A DNA stretch of 64,000 nt from Dechloromonas sp. ZY10 (GTDB lineage: Bacteria > Pseudomonadota > Gammaproteobacteria > Burkholderiales > Rhodocyclaceae). Made by a program: the position numbers and the translations under genes. Where the stretch lies: assembly GCF_041378895.1 (NCBI RefSeq), contig NZ_CP144212.1, forward strand, positions 2,589,501 through 2,653,500, in the 5' to 3' direction. Below, piece by piece: positions 37,800 to 46,707 of the stretch. The first letter of the stretch is position 1. Each line of letters starts with the position of its first letter. Under the pieces are notes generated by a model. It saw only the letters and a program-made list of their open reading frames with translations. It was not told the DNA's origin and ran no database searches.

Positions 37800-38510
37800 A
37801 TGAATACCCGTATCCTGCTTGTCGAAGACGACACCCGGCTAGCCGAACTCACCGCCGAGTACCTCGGAAAGAACGATTTTTCTGTCAGCATCGAACCTCG
37901 CGGTGATACCGCCGAAGCACGCATTCTGGAAGAACAACCCGATCTGGTAATTCTTGACGTGATGCTTCCCGGCAAGGATGGACTCGAAGTCTGCCGCGCC
38001 GTCCGCCCGGCCTATCGAGGCGTCATCCTGATGCTGACGGCCCGCGACGAGGATTTCGACCAAATTCTCGGTCTTGAAATGGGGGCCGACGATTATATTG
38101 CCAAGCCTGTCCAGCCACGCGTCCTTTTGGCCCGGATCAAGGCCCTGCTGCGCCGCCGCCCGGCCACAGAAGCCACCGGCGGCTCCGGCGGCGACGATGA
38201 AAGCCTCGTCTTCGGCCAGTTCCGGATCAGCCAGGTGACTCGCAATGCCAGCCTCGCCGGCCAGACCATTGACCTGACCACCGCCGAGTTTGACCTGCTC
38301 TGGCTGCTTGCTTCGCATGCCGGCAACGTCCTGTCGCGCGACGACCTGCTGCAGGAGCTACGCGGCATTGGCTTTGACGGTCTCGACCGCTCGATCGACG
38401 CACGCATTTCGCGCTTGCGCAAAAAGCTGAACGACGACCCGGAAAACCCCACCCGGATCAAGACCGTACGCGGCAAAGGCTACCTGTTCAGCAAGCATGA
38501 CTGGAACTAA
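37800..38510 (+). CDS. rstA: OmpR-family response regulator, RstA-like
   Basis: A 236-residue regulator: receiver with LVEDDTRLAEL, phospho-acceptor in LVILDVMLPGKDG and KPVQPRVLLARI, then a winged-helix output domain (FDLLWLLASHAGNVLSRDDLLQ and RIKTVRGKGYLF). The sequence pattern is that of RstA. The kinase gene overlaps its 3' end by 14 bases. Confidence 0.88.
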   Translation: MNTRILLVEDDTRLAELTAEYLGKNDFSVSIEPRGDTAEARILEEQPDLVILDVMLPGKDGLEVCRAVRPAYRGVILMLTARDEDFDQILGLEMGADDYIAKPVQPRVLLARIKALLRRRPATEATGGSGGDDESLVFGQFRISQVTRNASLAGQTIDLTTAEFDLLWLLASHAGNVLSRDDLLQELRGIGFDGLDRSIDARISRLRKKLNDDPENPTRIKTVRGKGYLFSKHDWN

Positions 38511-39927
38511 GCAGCCCCCGGAGGAGCGGAGGCGCGCCGGTCTCGCCCGCTCGCTGTTCCGGGTTGCCTTGCCTCGCTGGCGGAGTGGCCGTTACAGCCT
38601 ATCGCAGCTGTTTTTCAATTTTTATCTACTGGCGATGGGATCTTTCGTTGCCATCGCTTTCACTGCCGACTTCGTCATCTCGACCGCCCAGCGGGGAATC
38701 ACCGATGATTACGCCCGTCGTTTCATGCGGGGTACGATCACCCTGATCGAAGACGAACTTTTCCGCCATCCCCGCTATACCTGGGAAAGGAAAATCAAGG
38801 AACTCGACGAGAAATTCTCTTACCGCCTGGATATCGTTGAACGAATTACCCTGGATCGAAAACTGACCGCTGCTCAAGTCACCAAACTGGATGCTGGCGA
38901 CATTGCCATCGACCACGACGGCGACATCATGTACCACCGACTGGGCACCAGCAGCCGCGTTCTGGTCGTTGGCCCACTTGCCTCCAGCCGCAATCCGGAA
39001 CTCACCGACAGAATGCCTCTCGAATTGAGGCTGCGTCTGCTGACCTGGAGCCTGACCGGAGTAATTTTCGCTATCGCACTGTGGTTCTGGGTACGCCCGA
39101 TCTGGCGCGACCTGGAAGCACTCCGCCAGACGGCTCGCGCACTCGGCGACGGCGACTTCGAAGCGCGCGCCCCCTGTGCGCGCAGCCAGTTGTTCGCCCC
39201 CCTGTCAGACACCATGAACGGGATGGCGGAGCGTGTCCAGCAACTGATTGCAACGCACCGGGAACTCTCCTGCGGCATCTCGCACGAACTACGCACACCG
39301 ATTGCCCGCATGCGTTTTGCACTGGAAATGCTTGCCGAAACCGACGAGCAAGGGGAGCGTCAACGCCTGTGGTCGATGATGGAAGATGACCTCGATGAAC
39401 TCGACCATCTGATTGATACCAGCCTGACCTATGCCCGTTTCGAGCGGGAGGCACCGGAGCCGCATTTTTCCAGCGTTGATCTGGCTGAGTGGCTGACCGA
39501 CGAAGTGGACAACGTCCGCGTTCTTGGGCGCAGCCTCGACGTCACGGTCGACTGCAGCCAATTGCCAGAAACCTGCCCGGTTGATCTGGATCGCAAAGCA
39601 ATGCCTTATGCGTTGCGCAACCTGCTACGCAACGCTTTCAAATATGCCCGTACACGGATTGTCGTCAGTGCCGAACTCGCCGACAGCCGCGTCCAAATCC
39701 ACGTAGATGACGACGGCATCGGCATTCCCAGTGATGAACGGGAACACATTTTCTCTGCCTTCACGCGTCTTGACCGCTCTCGTGATCGAGCCACCGGCGG
39801 CTATGGACTGGGCCTGGCAATTGCCCGCCGCGTCCTGGAGTTGCACGGAGGAACGGCCAAAGCCAGCGATGCACCTCTCGGCGGCGCCCGACTGACCCTA
39901 TGCTGGCCCAGCCACCGGCCAGGATGA
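38497..39927 (+). CDS. rstB: Sensor histidine kinase, RstB-like
   Basis: A 476-residue membrane kinase. First helix near 40-60, a periplasmic region of about 120 residues, second helix (LTWSLTGVIFAIALWFWV), HAMP, H-box SCGISHELRTPIARMR, N-box-like RNLLRNAFKYA and ATP motifs DDDGIGIP and GGYGLGLAI. It overlaps rstA. In E. coli RstB responds to Mg/acid through PhoP; whether that holds here is unknown. Confidence 0.88.
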   Translation: MTGTKQPPEERRRAGLARSLFRVALPRWRSGRYSLSQLFFNFYLLAMGSFVAIAFTADFVISTAQRGITDDYARRFMRGTITLIEDELFRHPRYTWERKIKELDEKFSYRLDIVERITLDRKLTAAQVTKLDAGDIAIDHDGDIMYHRLGTSSRVLVVGPLASSRNPELTDRMPLELRLRLLTWSLTGVIFAIALWFWVRPIWRDLEALRQTARALGDGDFEARAPCARSQLFAPLSDTMNGMAERVQQLIATHRELSCGISHELRTPIARMRFALEMLAETDEQGERQRLWSMMEDDLDELDHLIDTSLTYARFEREAPEPHFSSVDLAEWLTDEVDNVRVLGRSLDVTVDCSQLPETCPVDLDRKAMPYALRNLLRNAFKYARTRIVVSAELADSRVQIHVDDDGIGIPSDEREHIFSAFTRLDRSRDRATGGYGLGLAIARRVLELHGGTAKASDAPLGGARLTLCWPSHRPG

Positions 39928-40071
39928 CCCAGCCCCGCCTGTTACACAACGTCACGCAAGCACACCCGACGTTACTACCCACCACGCATCAGCCACAGAC
40001 GTAAACTGTCGGTCTTTCCTAAAATCCCTCCCATGATGGAACAACAAAACCTACAGGAGGAAAAGAGGATC

Positions 40072-40167
40072 ATGGAAAGCAATATCCACCAATTTATCGC
40101 CGCTGCCCGCGACTATCTCTTTGGAATGCTTCCGGCGACCGGCAAACAACTGGGTACGGCCAACTAA
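40072..40167 (+). CDS. Small ORF 1, 31 residues
   Basis: MESNIHQFIAAARDYLFGML followed by PATGKQLGTAN. AGGAGG at about 40055-40060 and AGAGG nearer the ATG give it an unusually strong ribosome site. An in-frame ATG at 40033 would add 13 residues. Its TAA shares bases with the next ATG (TAATG). Amphipathic helix likely; no family recognised. Confidence 0.6.
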   Translation: MESNIHQFIAAARDYLFGMLPATGKQLGTAN

Positions 40168-40346
40168 TGGCTTTTGCCGACCATCTGCCGATCAACGAAA
40201 GCCTGGGGGTTTTCGTCGGCGTTGCCGGTTTTGACTGGCTGGCCGAAGGCCAGGCAGAGCCACTGAAGGCACTGCTGGCAGCACTCTGTGCCGGTGTCGC
40301 CATCGCACTCGTACGACAGCACTGGAAGAAACGGCGCAAGGAATAG
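40167..40346 (+). CDS. Small ORF 2, 59-residue putative membrane protein
   Basis: Starts at the ATG overlapping the stop of small ORF 1. A polar N-terminus (MAFADHLPINESLGVF) is followed by one likely membrane helix (ALLAALCAGVAIALV) and a strongly basic end (RQHWKKRRKE), so the C-terminus should be cytoplasmic. No family recognised. Position after rstAB-like genes suggests an envelope-stress small protein, which is inference only. Confidence 0.6.
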   Translation: MAFADHLPINESLGVFVGVAGFDWLAEGQAEPLKALLAALCAGVAIALVRQHWKKRRKE

Positions 40347-40386
40347 CAAAACCGCAGCGCCCCCTGTCCCCATTCCCTCACCGGGC

Positions 40387-42339
40387 TCAGGGCCAGTGAA
40401 ACTGGCCGTGGTCGTCGGAAAACAAGCGATCAACCGCAACACAGGCAGTGGTCATTGCCGTTTGCAGTTCCTTGGCCGGCAGCAAATGCGGCGCCTTCGC
40501 CGTGGCTGGGTAGCGCCAAGCCCGAACCTCGGTCTCCCCCTGCACTTCGCTGATTGCGCACGCCACGCCCAAACCTGCCTCGCTGCGCGCCTTCTCAACC
40601 GCATCCCGCTCATTCCCGAGGGTCTCAAGTTGCTGGCGCAACCCCTGGATTTCCCCGGTTATTTTCTGGGCCACCCGCAATAACGGCGACACCTTTGCCA
40701 CCAGTGCATTCCATTGCGCCAACTGCGGCTGAGACAAGACCTGCTCCCCCGACTTGATGCGCGCATGCAGTGAAAAATAGGTTTTCATGTCTCGCTGTTC
40801 GCGCAATTCGCGCAAGACCTCCTGGCGACCGGCAATGCCTTGCTCGGTCTCCGCCAGCGCCTGCTGCACGGCCGACTCACGTGCCTGCAACGGTCCCGGG
40901 TCGGGCAAGCGCAAGTTGACCAGAGCCGGAACTCCACGCCGGTCGCTACTACAGCCGATAGTCGCCAGTTTACAGGCCAACGCCCCTCCTTCAAGCACCC
41001 CGACCTCTGCCGCATCGGCAACCACCGTACAGCCGACCAGATGCTCCGCCTGAACCCTGGCTGCAAAAATGGTGCAGGATTCGGCACGCTTGACGATGAC
41101 CTCGCCCCCATGAGCGTCGATTCGGGCATTCGATGCACCGCCTTCAATCACGATCGTGCCCTGCGGGCTTTCCGCCACTCCCCCCCCAAGATTGGACTTG
41201 AGGGAAATCCGCCCACCACGCGACACGACATGCCCATATACCGGTGCCAGGAAGGTCATGTGCAGCCCTTCGACCCGGCGCTTTTCCTGAACCTCGCCAT
41301 GCTCCTCGTACTCATCGCCACTCAGCGCAAGATTGCCGGTGGTACGCGAACTGACCCCTTCGCGATTGACGATCTTTTCGATTACCGAAATCTTGCCGCT
41401 CTGCGGCTCGATATCGACAAAGCCGTCACGATCAGCCAACAGGCATTGCTGCCCCTCTCGGGCCTCAAGACGCACCCCCTCTCCGGCCAGGGCATGCAGG
41501 TCAAAGTCCTTGACCGGCTCGGGAGCCAGCAGGCGTCCCCGCACATCCCGCCCGGGCAAGCCTTCCTGCTTCGGCAATTTGCGAAATAGAACGTCGTCGC
41601 AAAACACCTGAGGAAAGCGATTGGCGTACTGACACAAGTCCAGGCGCCCATCGGGACGTATCTTCGGCGTATTGTCCCGGTGCAGGGTGCTGGAGGCCTC
41701 CTCAAGACTTGCATCGTGGCCGGGCTGCGGCGCCTGCTGCCGGGCGATCACCTGCCACTGAGTACCCGCTGCAAGAATGGCACTCCGGACCTGGTCAAGA
41801 TCGATTCCCAGACGCAGCCCGCCCAGCCAGACGGCGGCCACCAGTTCATCGAGTTCCAGCCTGGCCGGCTCGCTCAGCGTTTTGCTTCTGTACTCCAGTA
41901 TCGTAGGGTCACCGTGTTCGTCGGGCGGCCCGAAAACCGCCTCCTGCTCCTCACGCTCGATGAACAGCGGCTCGAACAGGTACTCCGCCTCCCGTCCTTC
42001 ACTATCGATCTTGAGCCCGCGATACAGCGCTTTGCGCTCCGGCAGGAAAAGCGTCACGGCCTTGGCCAAAAACACCGTCGACGGTTCCCCCACCTGCTCA
42101 CGCCGCTCAAGTTCGGCAGCGATATCGTCGAGCGACCAGTGGAACAACAGGTTCTGGAATAAAGGGTAATCCAGTCCGACCAGGTAATTGCCGCTGGCAA
42201 ACAGCGACTGCACAAATTCAGGAAACAAGGCCAGGGAATCGAGCGCAGCCAACTCGACCGCGATTCCTTGCGGGCCGCTGACAATAAAACCGGGCAGGGG
42301 AAACCCGCCACCGGCTATCTGTTTTTGCTCACCACTCAT
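40387..42339 (-). CDS. FapA/DUF342-like polymer-binding domain protein
   Basis: A 650-residue cytoplasmic protein. Its centre (about 240-480) carries the glycine-rich beta-helix pattern of the FapA family (GVSSRTTGNLALSGD, GHVVSRGGRISLKSNLGG, GGASNARIDAHGGEV, AEHLVGCTVVADAAEVG), followed by a coiled coil. Such proteins are found near flagellar and cell-surface genes in proteobacteria; the function is not settled. GGAGACAGGG precedes the ATG at 42339. Last gene of the dedA-to-fapA series. Confidence 0.82.
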   Translation of the reverse strand: MSGEQKQIAGGGFPLPGFIVSGPQGIAVELAALDSLALFPEFVQSLFASGNYLVGLDYPLFQNLLFHWSLDDIAAELERREQVGEPSTVFLAKAVTLFLPERKALYRGLKIDSEGREAEYLFEPLFIEREEQEAVFGPPDEHGDPTILEYRSKTLSEPARLELDELVAAVWLGGLRLGIDLDQVRSAILAAGTQWQVIARQQAPQPGHDASLEEASSTLHRDNTPKIRPDGRLDLCQYANRFPQVFCDDVLFRKLPKQEGLPGRDVRGRLLAPEPVKDFDLHALAGEGVRLEAREGQQCLLADRDGFVDIEPQSGKISVIEKIVNREGVSSRTTGNLALSGDEYEEHGEVQEKRRVEGLHMTFLAPVYGHVVSRGGRISLKSNLGGGVAESPQGTIVIEGGASNARIDAHGGEVIVKRAESCTIFAARVQAEHLVGCTVVADAAEVGVLEGGALACKLATIGCSSDRRGVPALVNLRLPDPGPLQARESAVQQALAETEQGIAGRQEVLRELREQRDMKTYFSLHARIKSGEQVLSQPQLAQWNALVAKVSPLLRVAQKITGEIQGLRQQLETLGNERDAVEKARSEAGLGVACAISEVQGETEVRAWRYPATAKAPHLLPAKELQTAMTTACVAVDRLFSDDHGQFHWP

Positions 42340-42410
42340 CCCTGTCTCCCGTCGCCCTGGTCGGTCAGCACCGGGCGCCACGGGAGCGAACCAACATTCC
42401 GCGCAAACAC

Positions 42411-43667
42411 TCAAGTGCCGAGCAGGCGAACCTCTCTTTGCGGATAGGGTATCTCGATACCATGAATTCTAAAAGCATTCCAAATGGCAAAATTCACATC
42501 CGAGAGCACATTACCTCGCCCTTCTTCAGGATCGGCGATCCAGAAACCCAATTCAAGGTTAATTGCACTGTCGGCGAACTGAGTCAGCAATACCTTCGGG
42601 GGCGGGTCCGGCAGCACACGCGGATGCGTGGCGGCCGCTTCGCTCATCAGGCGCATCACCAATTCCAGATCGCTGGCATAGGCAACGCCGATCGTCGTCG
42701 CCAGGCGAACCCGGCTGTCGGAATAAGTCTGGTTCTGGACGACGCTGCCGATCAACGCCTCGTTAGGCACGATGTATTCGGTACCACCGGGATGCTTGAG
42801 AACGGTGTAACGGGTGGTAATCTGCGTCACTTGGCCGGCATCGTTGCCGACCTGAACGATGTTGCCGAGGCGAATCGAGCGGTCGAGCAGGATGATGAAG
42901 CCGGAAACGTAATTGCTGGCGATCTTCTGCAGGCCGAACCCCAGCCCGACCCCGAGCGCCCCGGTAAATACCGACAGCGCGGTCATATCGATCCCGACCA
43001 ACGACAGGCTGGTGATTAGCGCACCCACCGTGAGCAAGGCCTTGGCCACGCGGACGCCGACGATGCGCAGGCTGGAATCGAGTGACTCGACCCGCATCAG
43101 CCGGCCTTCGATTACCCCAGCTACCCACAATGCGACAACCACGGTCAGGAAAACAGTGACCAGGCCATGCAGCAGCATCCACAGATCGAGTTTCTGCTTG
43201 CCGAGCTTGAAGCTGACCGATTCCAGGGCCTCAATCACATACGGGGCCAGATCGGTGATGTAAAGCGCCAGCCAGCCCCAGACCAGGGCTGCGATGATCC
43301 GTTCCCAGGCAACCAGCCAGCCAGCCTGCGGAAAAGCCTGGCGCAGTACGAAAACCACGGTGCGGACCAGCACCATGGCCCCCAGCAGCGGCTGTGCCAG
43401 CTTCAGCAAGTTGACATGGACAAAGGGTGCCAGCGCAAACTGGGCCACCCCGATCAGCAACGAGGCGACCAGCGGGAAGGCCAGCCGGGCGCTGGCCTGC
43501 TTCAGGTGCCCGGCCGAGTCGTGCTGCCGCCCCCACCACCAGCGGGCAAAGGCCCAGGCAAGCAGCAGACAGGTGGCCAAGGCCAGAACCTGCCAGACAA
43601 AATCGGGATCGGCCACATCCGCCCATAACTCATTCAGCAGCTTGAGTGCCGGGCTTTTTCCGTTCAT
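42411..43667 (-). CDS. Small-conductance mechanosensitive channel (MscS family)
   Basis: A 418-residue membrane protein with several N-terminal helices. The MscS core has a pore-lining helix (LSVFTGALGVGLGFGLQKI), the beta domain (IRLGNIVQVGNDAGQVTQI) and NEALIGSVVQN, and a cytoplasmic C-terminus. It releases osmolytes on hypo-osmotic shock. The start at 43667 overlaps the rsmB stop (ATGA). Confidence 0.92.
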   Translation of the reverse strand: MNGKSPALKLLNELWADVADPDFVWQVLALATCLLLAWAFARWWWGRQHDSAGHLKQASARLAFPLVASLLIGVAQFALAPFVHVNLLKLAQPLLGAMVLVRTVVFVLRQAFPQAGWLVAWERIIAALVWGWLALYITDLAPYVIEALESVSFKLGKQKLDLWMLLHGLVTVFLTVVVALWVAGVIEGRLMRVESLDSSLRIVGVRVAKALLTVGALITSLSLVGIDMTALSVFTGALGVGLGFGLQKIASNYVSGFIILLDRSIRLGNIVQVGNDAGQVTQITTRYTVLKHPGGTEYIVPNEALIGSVVQNQTYSDSRVRLATTIGVAYASDLELVMRLMSEAAATHPRVLPDPPPKVLLTQFADSAINLELGFWIADPEEGRGNVLSDVNFAIWNAFRIHGIEIPYPQREVRLLGT

Positions 43668-45025
43668 GCCCGACGCTCCAGCACGGCGGCAAAAAACCCA
43701 TCCGTGTCGTGATGTTGCGGCAGCAACTGCAGACAATCGGCACTCAAGGCCGTGCCGGGCAATTCGATCTGCTGTTTGGCCAGCACGTCACTCGCTGGCA
43801 GTAACACGAAATCCGGATGCGCTGCCAGGAAGGCTTCGACGACACCGAAGTTTTCCACGGTCAACAGGCTGCACGTGGCATAAACCAGGCGCCCACCGGG
43901 GCGCACCAGAGTCGCCGCAGCCGCCAGGATCGCTGCCTGCTTGGCGGTCAGTTCGCTGACCGATTGCGGCGCCTGCCGCCATTTCAGATCCGGGTTGCGG
44001 CGCAGGGTCCCCAGGCCGGAGCACGGAGCATCGACCAGCACCCGGTCGATCTTGCCGGCCAGGCGCTTGACCCGGGTATCGCGCTCGTGTTCGATGCGGA
44101 TCGGATGCACATTGGACAGGCCGCTGCGCGCCAGCCGTGGCTTCATGTTGGCCAACCGCCGGTCAGAGACATCAAAGGCGTACAAACGGCCGGTATTTTT
44201 CATCTGCGCGCCGAGCAGCAAGGTCTTGCCGCCGGCCCCAGCGCAAAAATCGACCACCGCTTCGCCCCGCTTGGGCGCCAGCAGGCAGGCCAGCAACTGG
44301 CTTCCCTCATCCTGAACCTCGAAATGTCCCTCCAAAAATAGCGGGTGCTTGGCCAGCGCCGGCTTGTCGCGCAAGCGCACCGCCAACGGCGACCAACGCC
44401 CCGCACTGGCGGCAATGCCATCAGCCGCCAGCGCTGCGAGCAGGGCAGCCTGATCGGTTTTCAGCGTGTTCACCCGCAGGTCGAGCGGCGCAGCCTGATT
44501 CAGCGCCTGTGCCAGTTCGGGGACCGCTGCGGCGCCATAATTTTCCGCCAGTTGCTGATACAGCCAATCAGGCAGGTCACAGGCGACCGCCGGTGCCAGC
44601 GTTGCAACATCGCAGGCTTTGGCTGCAGCCAGCCAGGGCTCTTCGCTTTCCTTGAGGACCGGCGCCAGTTCGCGCAAGCTCCAGCCACGTACCGTTGCCA
44701 ACATCGCCAGCAGCAGGCCGCGCACAGTCACGCGCGCACCACCAGCCAGGCACCGTGCCTCCAGACTGCGCCAGCGGCGCAGCACGGCATACACGCTCTC
44801 GGCGATGAAGGCGCGGTCGGCATGCCCGAGTTGGCGATGTTCGCGGAAGTAATGGGACACCGTCGCATCGGCTGGATGCTCGAAGCGGAGCAAGCGGGTC
44901 AGCAGTGCTTCGGCATGGACGAACAAGGTCGGCGTAAAGCGGGCACTGCGCGGCGCAGCCCCCGGAGTGGCGCCTTTGGCCGGAGAAGGGGAAGGAGCAT
45001 TGTTTTTGGAGGAGTGGCGTGTCAT
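43664..45025 (-). CDS. rsmB: 16S rRNA m5C methyltransferase, RsmB-like
   Basis: A 453-residue SAM-dependent RNA cytosine methyltransferase. SAM-binding VDFCAGAGGKTLLL, catalytic VDAPCSGLGTLRRNPDLKW and second cysteine YATCSLL are present, with an N-terminal RNA-binding part. It is joined by ATGA overlaps to the DUF3108 gene before and the mscS gene after. A near repeat copy (ACGGTCAAC, 43857) lies in its C-terminal part. It could also be RsmF-like; the N-terminal domain favours RsmB. Confidence 0.9.
   Translation of the reverse strand: MTRHSSKNNAPSPSPAKGATPGAAPRSARFTPTLFVHAEALLTRLLRFEHPADATVSHYFREHRQLGHADRAFIAESVYAVLRRWRSLEARCLAGGARVTVRGLLLAMLATVRGWSLRELAPVLKESEEPWLAAAKACDVATLAPAVACDLPDWLYQQLAENYGAAAVPELAQALNQAAPLDLRVNTLKTDQAALLAALAADGIAASAGRWSPLAVRLRDKPALAKHPLFLEGHFEVQDEGSQLLACLLAPKRGEAVVDFCAGAGGKTLLLGAQMKNTGRLYAFDVSDRRLANMKPRLARSGLSNVHPIRIEHERDTRVKRLAGKIDRVLVDAPCSGLGTLRRNPDLKWRQAPQSVSELTAKQAAILAAAATLVRPGGRLVYATCSLLTVENFGVVEAFLAAHPDFVLLPASDVLAKQQIELPGTALSADCLQLLPQHHDTDGFFAAVLERRA
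43857..43865. repeat. ACGGTCAAC repeat site inside rsmB
   Basis: Nine-base match preceded by TTTTCC, the same T-rich left flank as other copies; codes for the LTVEN segment after the second catalytic cysteine. Confidence 0.35.
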
Positions 45026-46035
45026 GGATTTCCTGTATTCGGCTCGGGCAGCGGCGGGTCACCGCTGCCGATTTGCTGGGCGAGTTGGACATAGCTCTCG
45101 CCCTTTTTATCGGTAAAGCGAATTTTAACCGGCAGATGAGAATGCTCGAAGGCCAGCCAGACTTCGGTCAGGTTACCGCCACGCACCAGCAGGTGAATGC
45201 AGGAAAAACGCCCGGCGGGTGTTTCTATCGTTTCTTCGCCGCGCACTTCGAGCTGTTGCACCTCATAACTGCGCCCGCTGACCACGCCGAGGGTGCCGGC
45301 ACCACCAGCGGGCAACAGATAGGCCAGTTGGTAAGGAAAGGAAAGCAAGTCCTGGGTGCCGACCTGCACCGGCAGCATCCGACCATCACGCGCCAGAGTA
45401 ACGCTCACGGTCGACCAATCAAAATCGGCATTTTCCCCCAGGTCCCGGCCGTTCTTGCGGGTTCGGTAAAACTCCGGTTGCAAACCGTCGACAACCAGCC
45501 GGCCGGCACTCTCGCTCTCGAAACGCACCGGTCGGAACAACGAGGCCAGACCACTGGTTTCGCTGCGACTGCGCAGGCGATAACGGCCATCGCCGGAAAA
45601 TTCCCAGACCTGCTCGACCCAGCCGATGACCAGCCCCAAGGATTCTTTGCTCACCTGGTAGCGGATATATCCGCTACCCGACAAACGGGGAGCCGCTGGA
45701 ACCACAGCCGGCAACGCCGGTTCCGACGACTGCGGCGTTGCGTCGGCGGGTCCGCCAGCCGGCATGGCCTCGACCAGCGGCGCTTCGGGTACTGCGGCTT
45801 CGGCAGCCGGCAAAGGCCAAGCTTTTTTGCGTTTTTCGCCAGTCGACCGTGGCGGATGCGTTGGCATCGCCATCACCGGCGCCGGTTCGCTGGCAACACG
45901 CGGCAACGGCCGCAATTCGGCTTGCAAGGGTGGATTGACCTCGGGCAGTAGCACCGGCCAGGGAATTTCCGGCCCGAACAACGCCCCGGCATGCAAGGCC
46001 AGTGAGGCGGCAAAGGCAGCCAGCAAAGGCAGCAT
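45022..46035 (-). CDS. DUF3108-domain periplasmic protein
   Basis: About 337 residues. A hydrophobic N-terminal segment (LPLLAAFAASLALHAGALF) could be a signal or anchor. A long Pro/Ala-rich spacer follows to about 110, then the DUF3108 beta domain (GYIRYQVSKESLGLVIG, GRYRLRSRSETSGLAS, VSGRSYEVQQLEVRGEE). DUF3108 proteins are secreted and of unknown role. ATG at 46035; a TTG two codons earlier is possible. Two repeat copies lie in it, at 45407 and 45841. Confidence 0.85.
   Translation of the reverse strand: MLPLLAAFAASLALHAGALFGPEIPWPVLLPEVNPPLQAELRPLPRVASEPAPVMAMPTHPPRSTGEKRKKAWPLPAAEAAVPEAPLVEAMPAGGPADATPQSSEPALPAVVPAAPRLSGSGYIRYQVSKESLGLVIGWVEQVWEFSGDGRYRLRSRSETSGLASLFRPVRFESESAGRLVVDGLQPEFYRTRKNGRDLGENADFDWSTVSVTLARDGRMLPVQVGTQDLLSFPYQLAYLLPAGGAGTLGVVSGRSYEVQQLEVRGEETIETPAGRFSCIHLLVRGGNLTEVWLAFEHSHLPVKIRFTDKKGESYVQLAQQIGSGDPPLPEPNTGNP
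45407..45434. repeat. ACGGTCGACC repeat with extended AAAATCGGCATTTT flank
   Basis: The core is at 45407-45416 and is followed by AATC and then AAAATCGGCATTTT. The same AAAATCGG extension follows the copies at 4381 and 59394, showing that the repeat extends beyond its 10-base core. Confidence 0.6.
45841..45855. repeat. AGTCGACCGT repeat in the DUF3108 gene spacer
   Basis: AGTCGACCGTGGCGG, preceded by TTTTTTGCGTTTTTCGCC. The 3' extension GTGGCGG equals that of the murI copy at 9179. Confidence 0.5.
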
Positions 46036-46056
46036 CGGCAAGCCGCCGGCCCGCGC

Positions 46057-46707
46057 TTAACCGGCCAGTTGCGGCGCGATCAAGGCACAGTCGGCGACCA
46101 ACTCGGCCGCCAGGCGCACCTTGCCGCCTTCCAGCCGCAGCCGGCCCTCGGCAAACCAGCGCACCGCTTGCGGATAAATGCTGTGTTCCTGGCGCAGCAC
46201 CCGGGCCGCCAGCGTGCTTTCATCGTCGCTGTCGAGCACCGGCACAGCGGCCTGGATGACCACCGGACCATGATCGAGTTCGGCCGTCACGAAATGCACG
46301 GTACAGCCGTGGATGCGCACGCCTTCGTCGAGGGCCCGTTGATGCGTGTGCAGGCCGGGGAAGGACGGCAGCAGCGACGGGTGGATATTGAGCAGGCGGC
46401 CCTCGTAGTGACGGACGAAGTCCGGGGTCAGGATACGCATGAACCCGGCCAGGACCACCAGATCGGGGGAAAACTCGTCGATGCAAGCGGCCAGCGCATG
46501 ATCAAAGTCTTCGCGACTGGCGTAGGCCTTGTGGTCCAGGCTGCGCGTGGCAATACCAGCGTTGGCGGCGGTTTCCAAGCCCTTGGCGTCAGGGCGGTTG
46601 CTGATCACGGCGGCAATCTCGACCGGCAACTGGCCAGCGGCGCGAGCGGCGAGCATGGCTTCCATATTGGAGCCGCGACCGGAAACCAGGATGACGATTT
46701 TTTTCAT
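46057..46707 (-). CDS. purN: Phosphoribosylglycinamide formyltransferase
   Basis: A 216-residue enzyme of purine synthesis that transfers a formyl group to GAR. It has VSGRGSNMEAML at the N-terminus, catalytic NIHPSLLPSFPG with its Asn and His, and HGCTVHFVTAELDHGP with the catalytic Asp. Its ATG overlaps the stop of the upstream lipoprotein gene. Confidence 0.97.
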   Translation of the reverse strand: MKKIVILVSGRGSNMEAMLAARAAGQLPVEIAAVISNRPDAKGLETAANAGIATRSLDHKAYASREDFDHALAACIDEFSPDLVVLAGFMRILTPDFVRHYEGRLLNIHPSLLPSFPGLHTHQRALDEGVRIHGCTVHFVTAELDHGPVVIQAAVPVLDSDDESTLAARVLRQEHSIYPQAVRWFAEGRLRLEGGKVRLAAELVADCALIAPQLAG

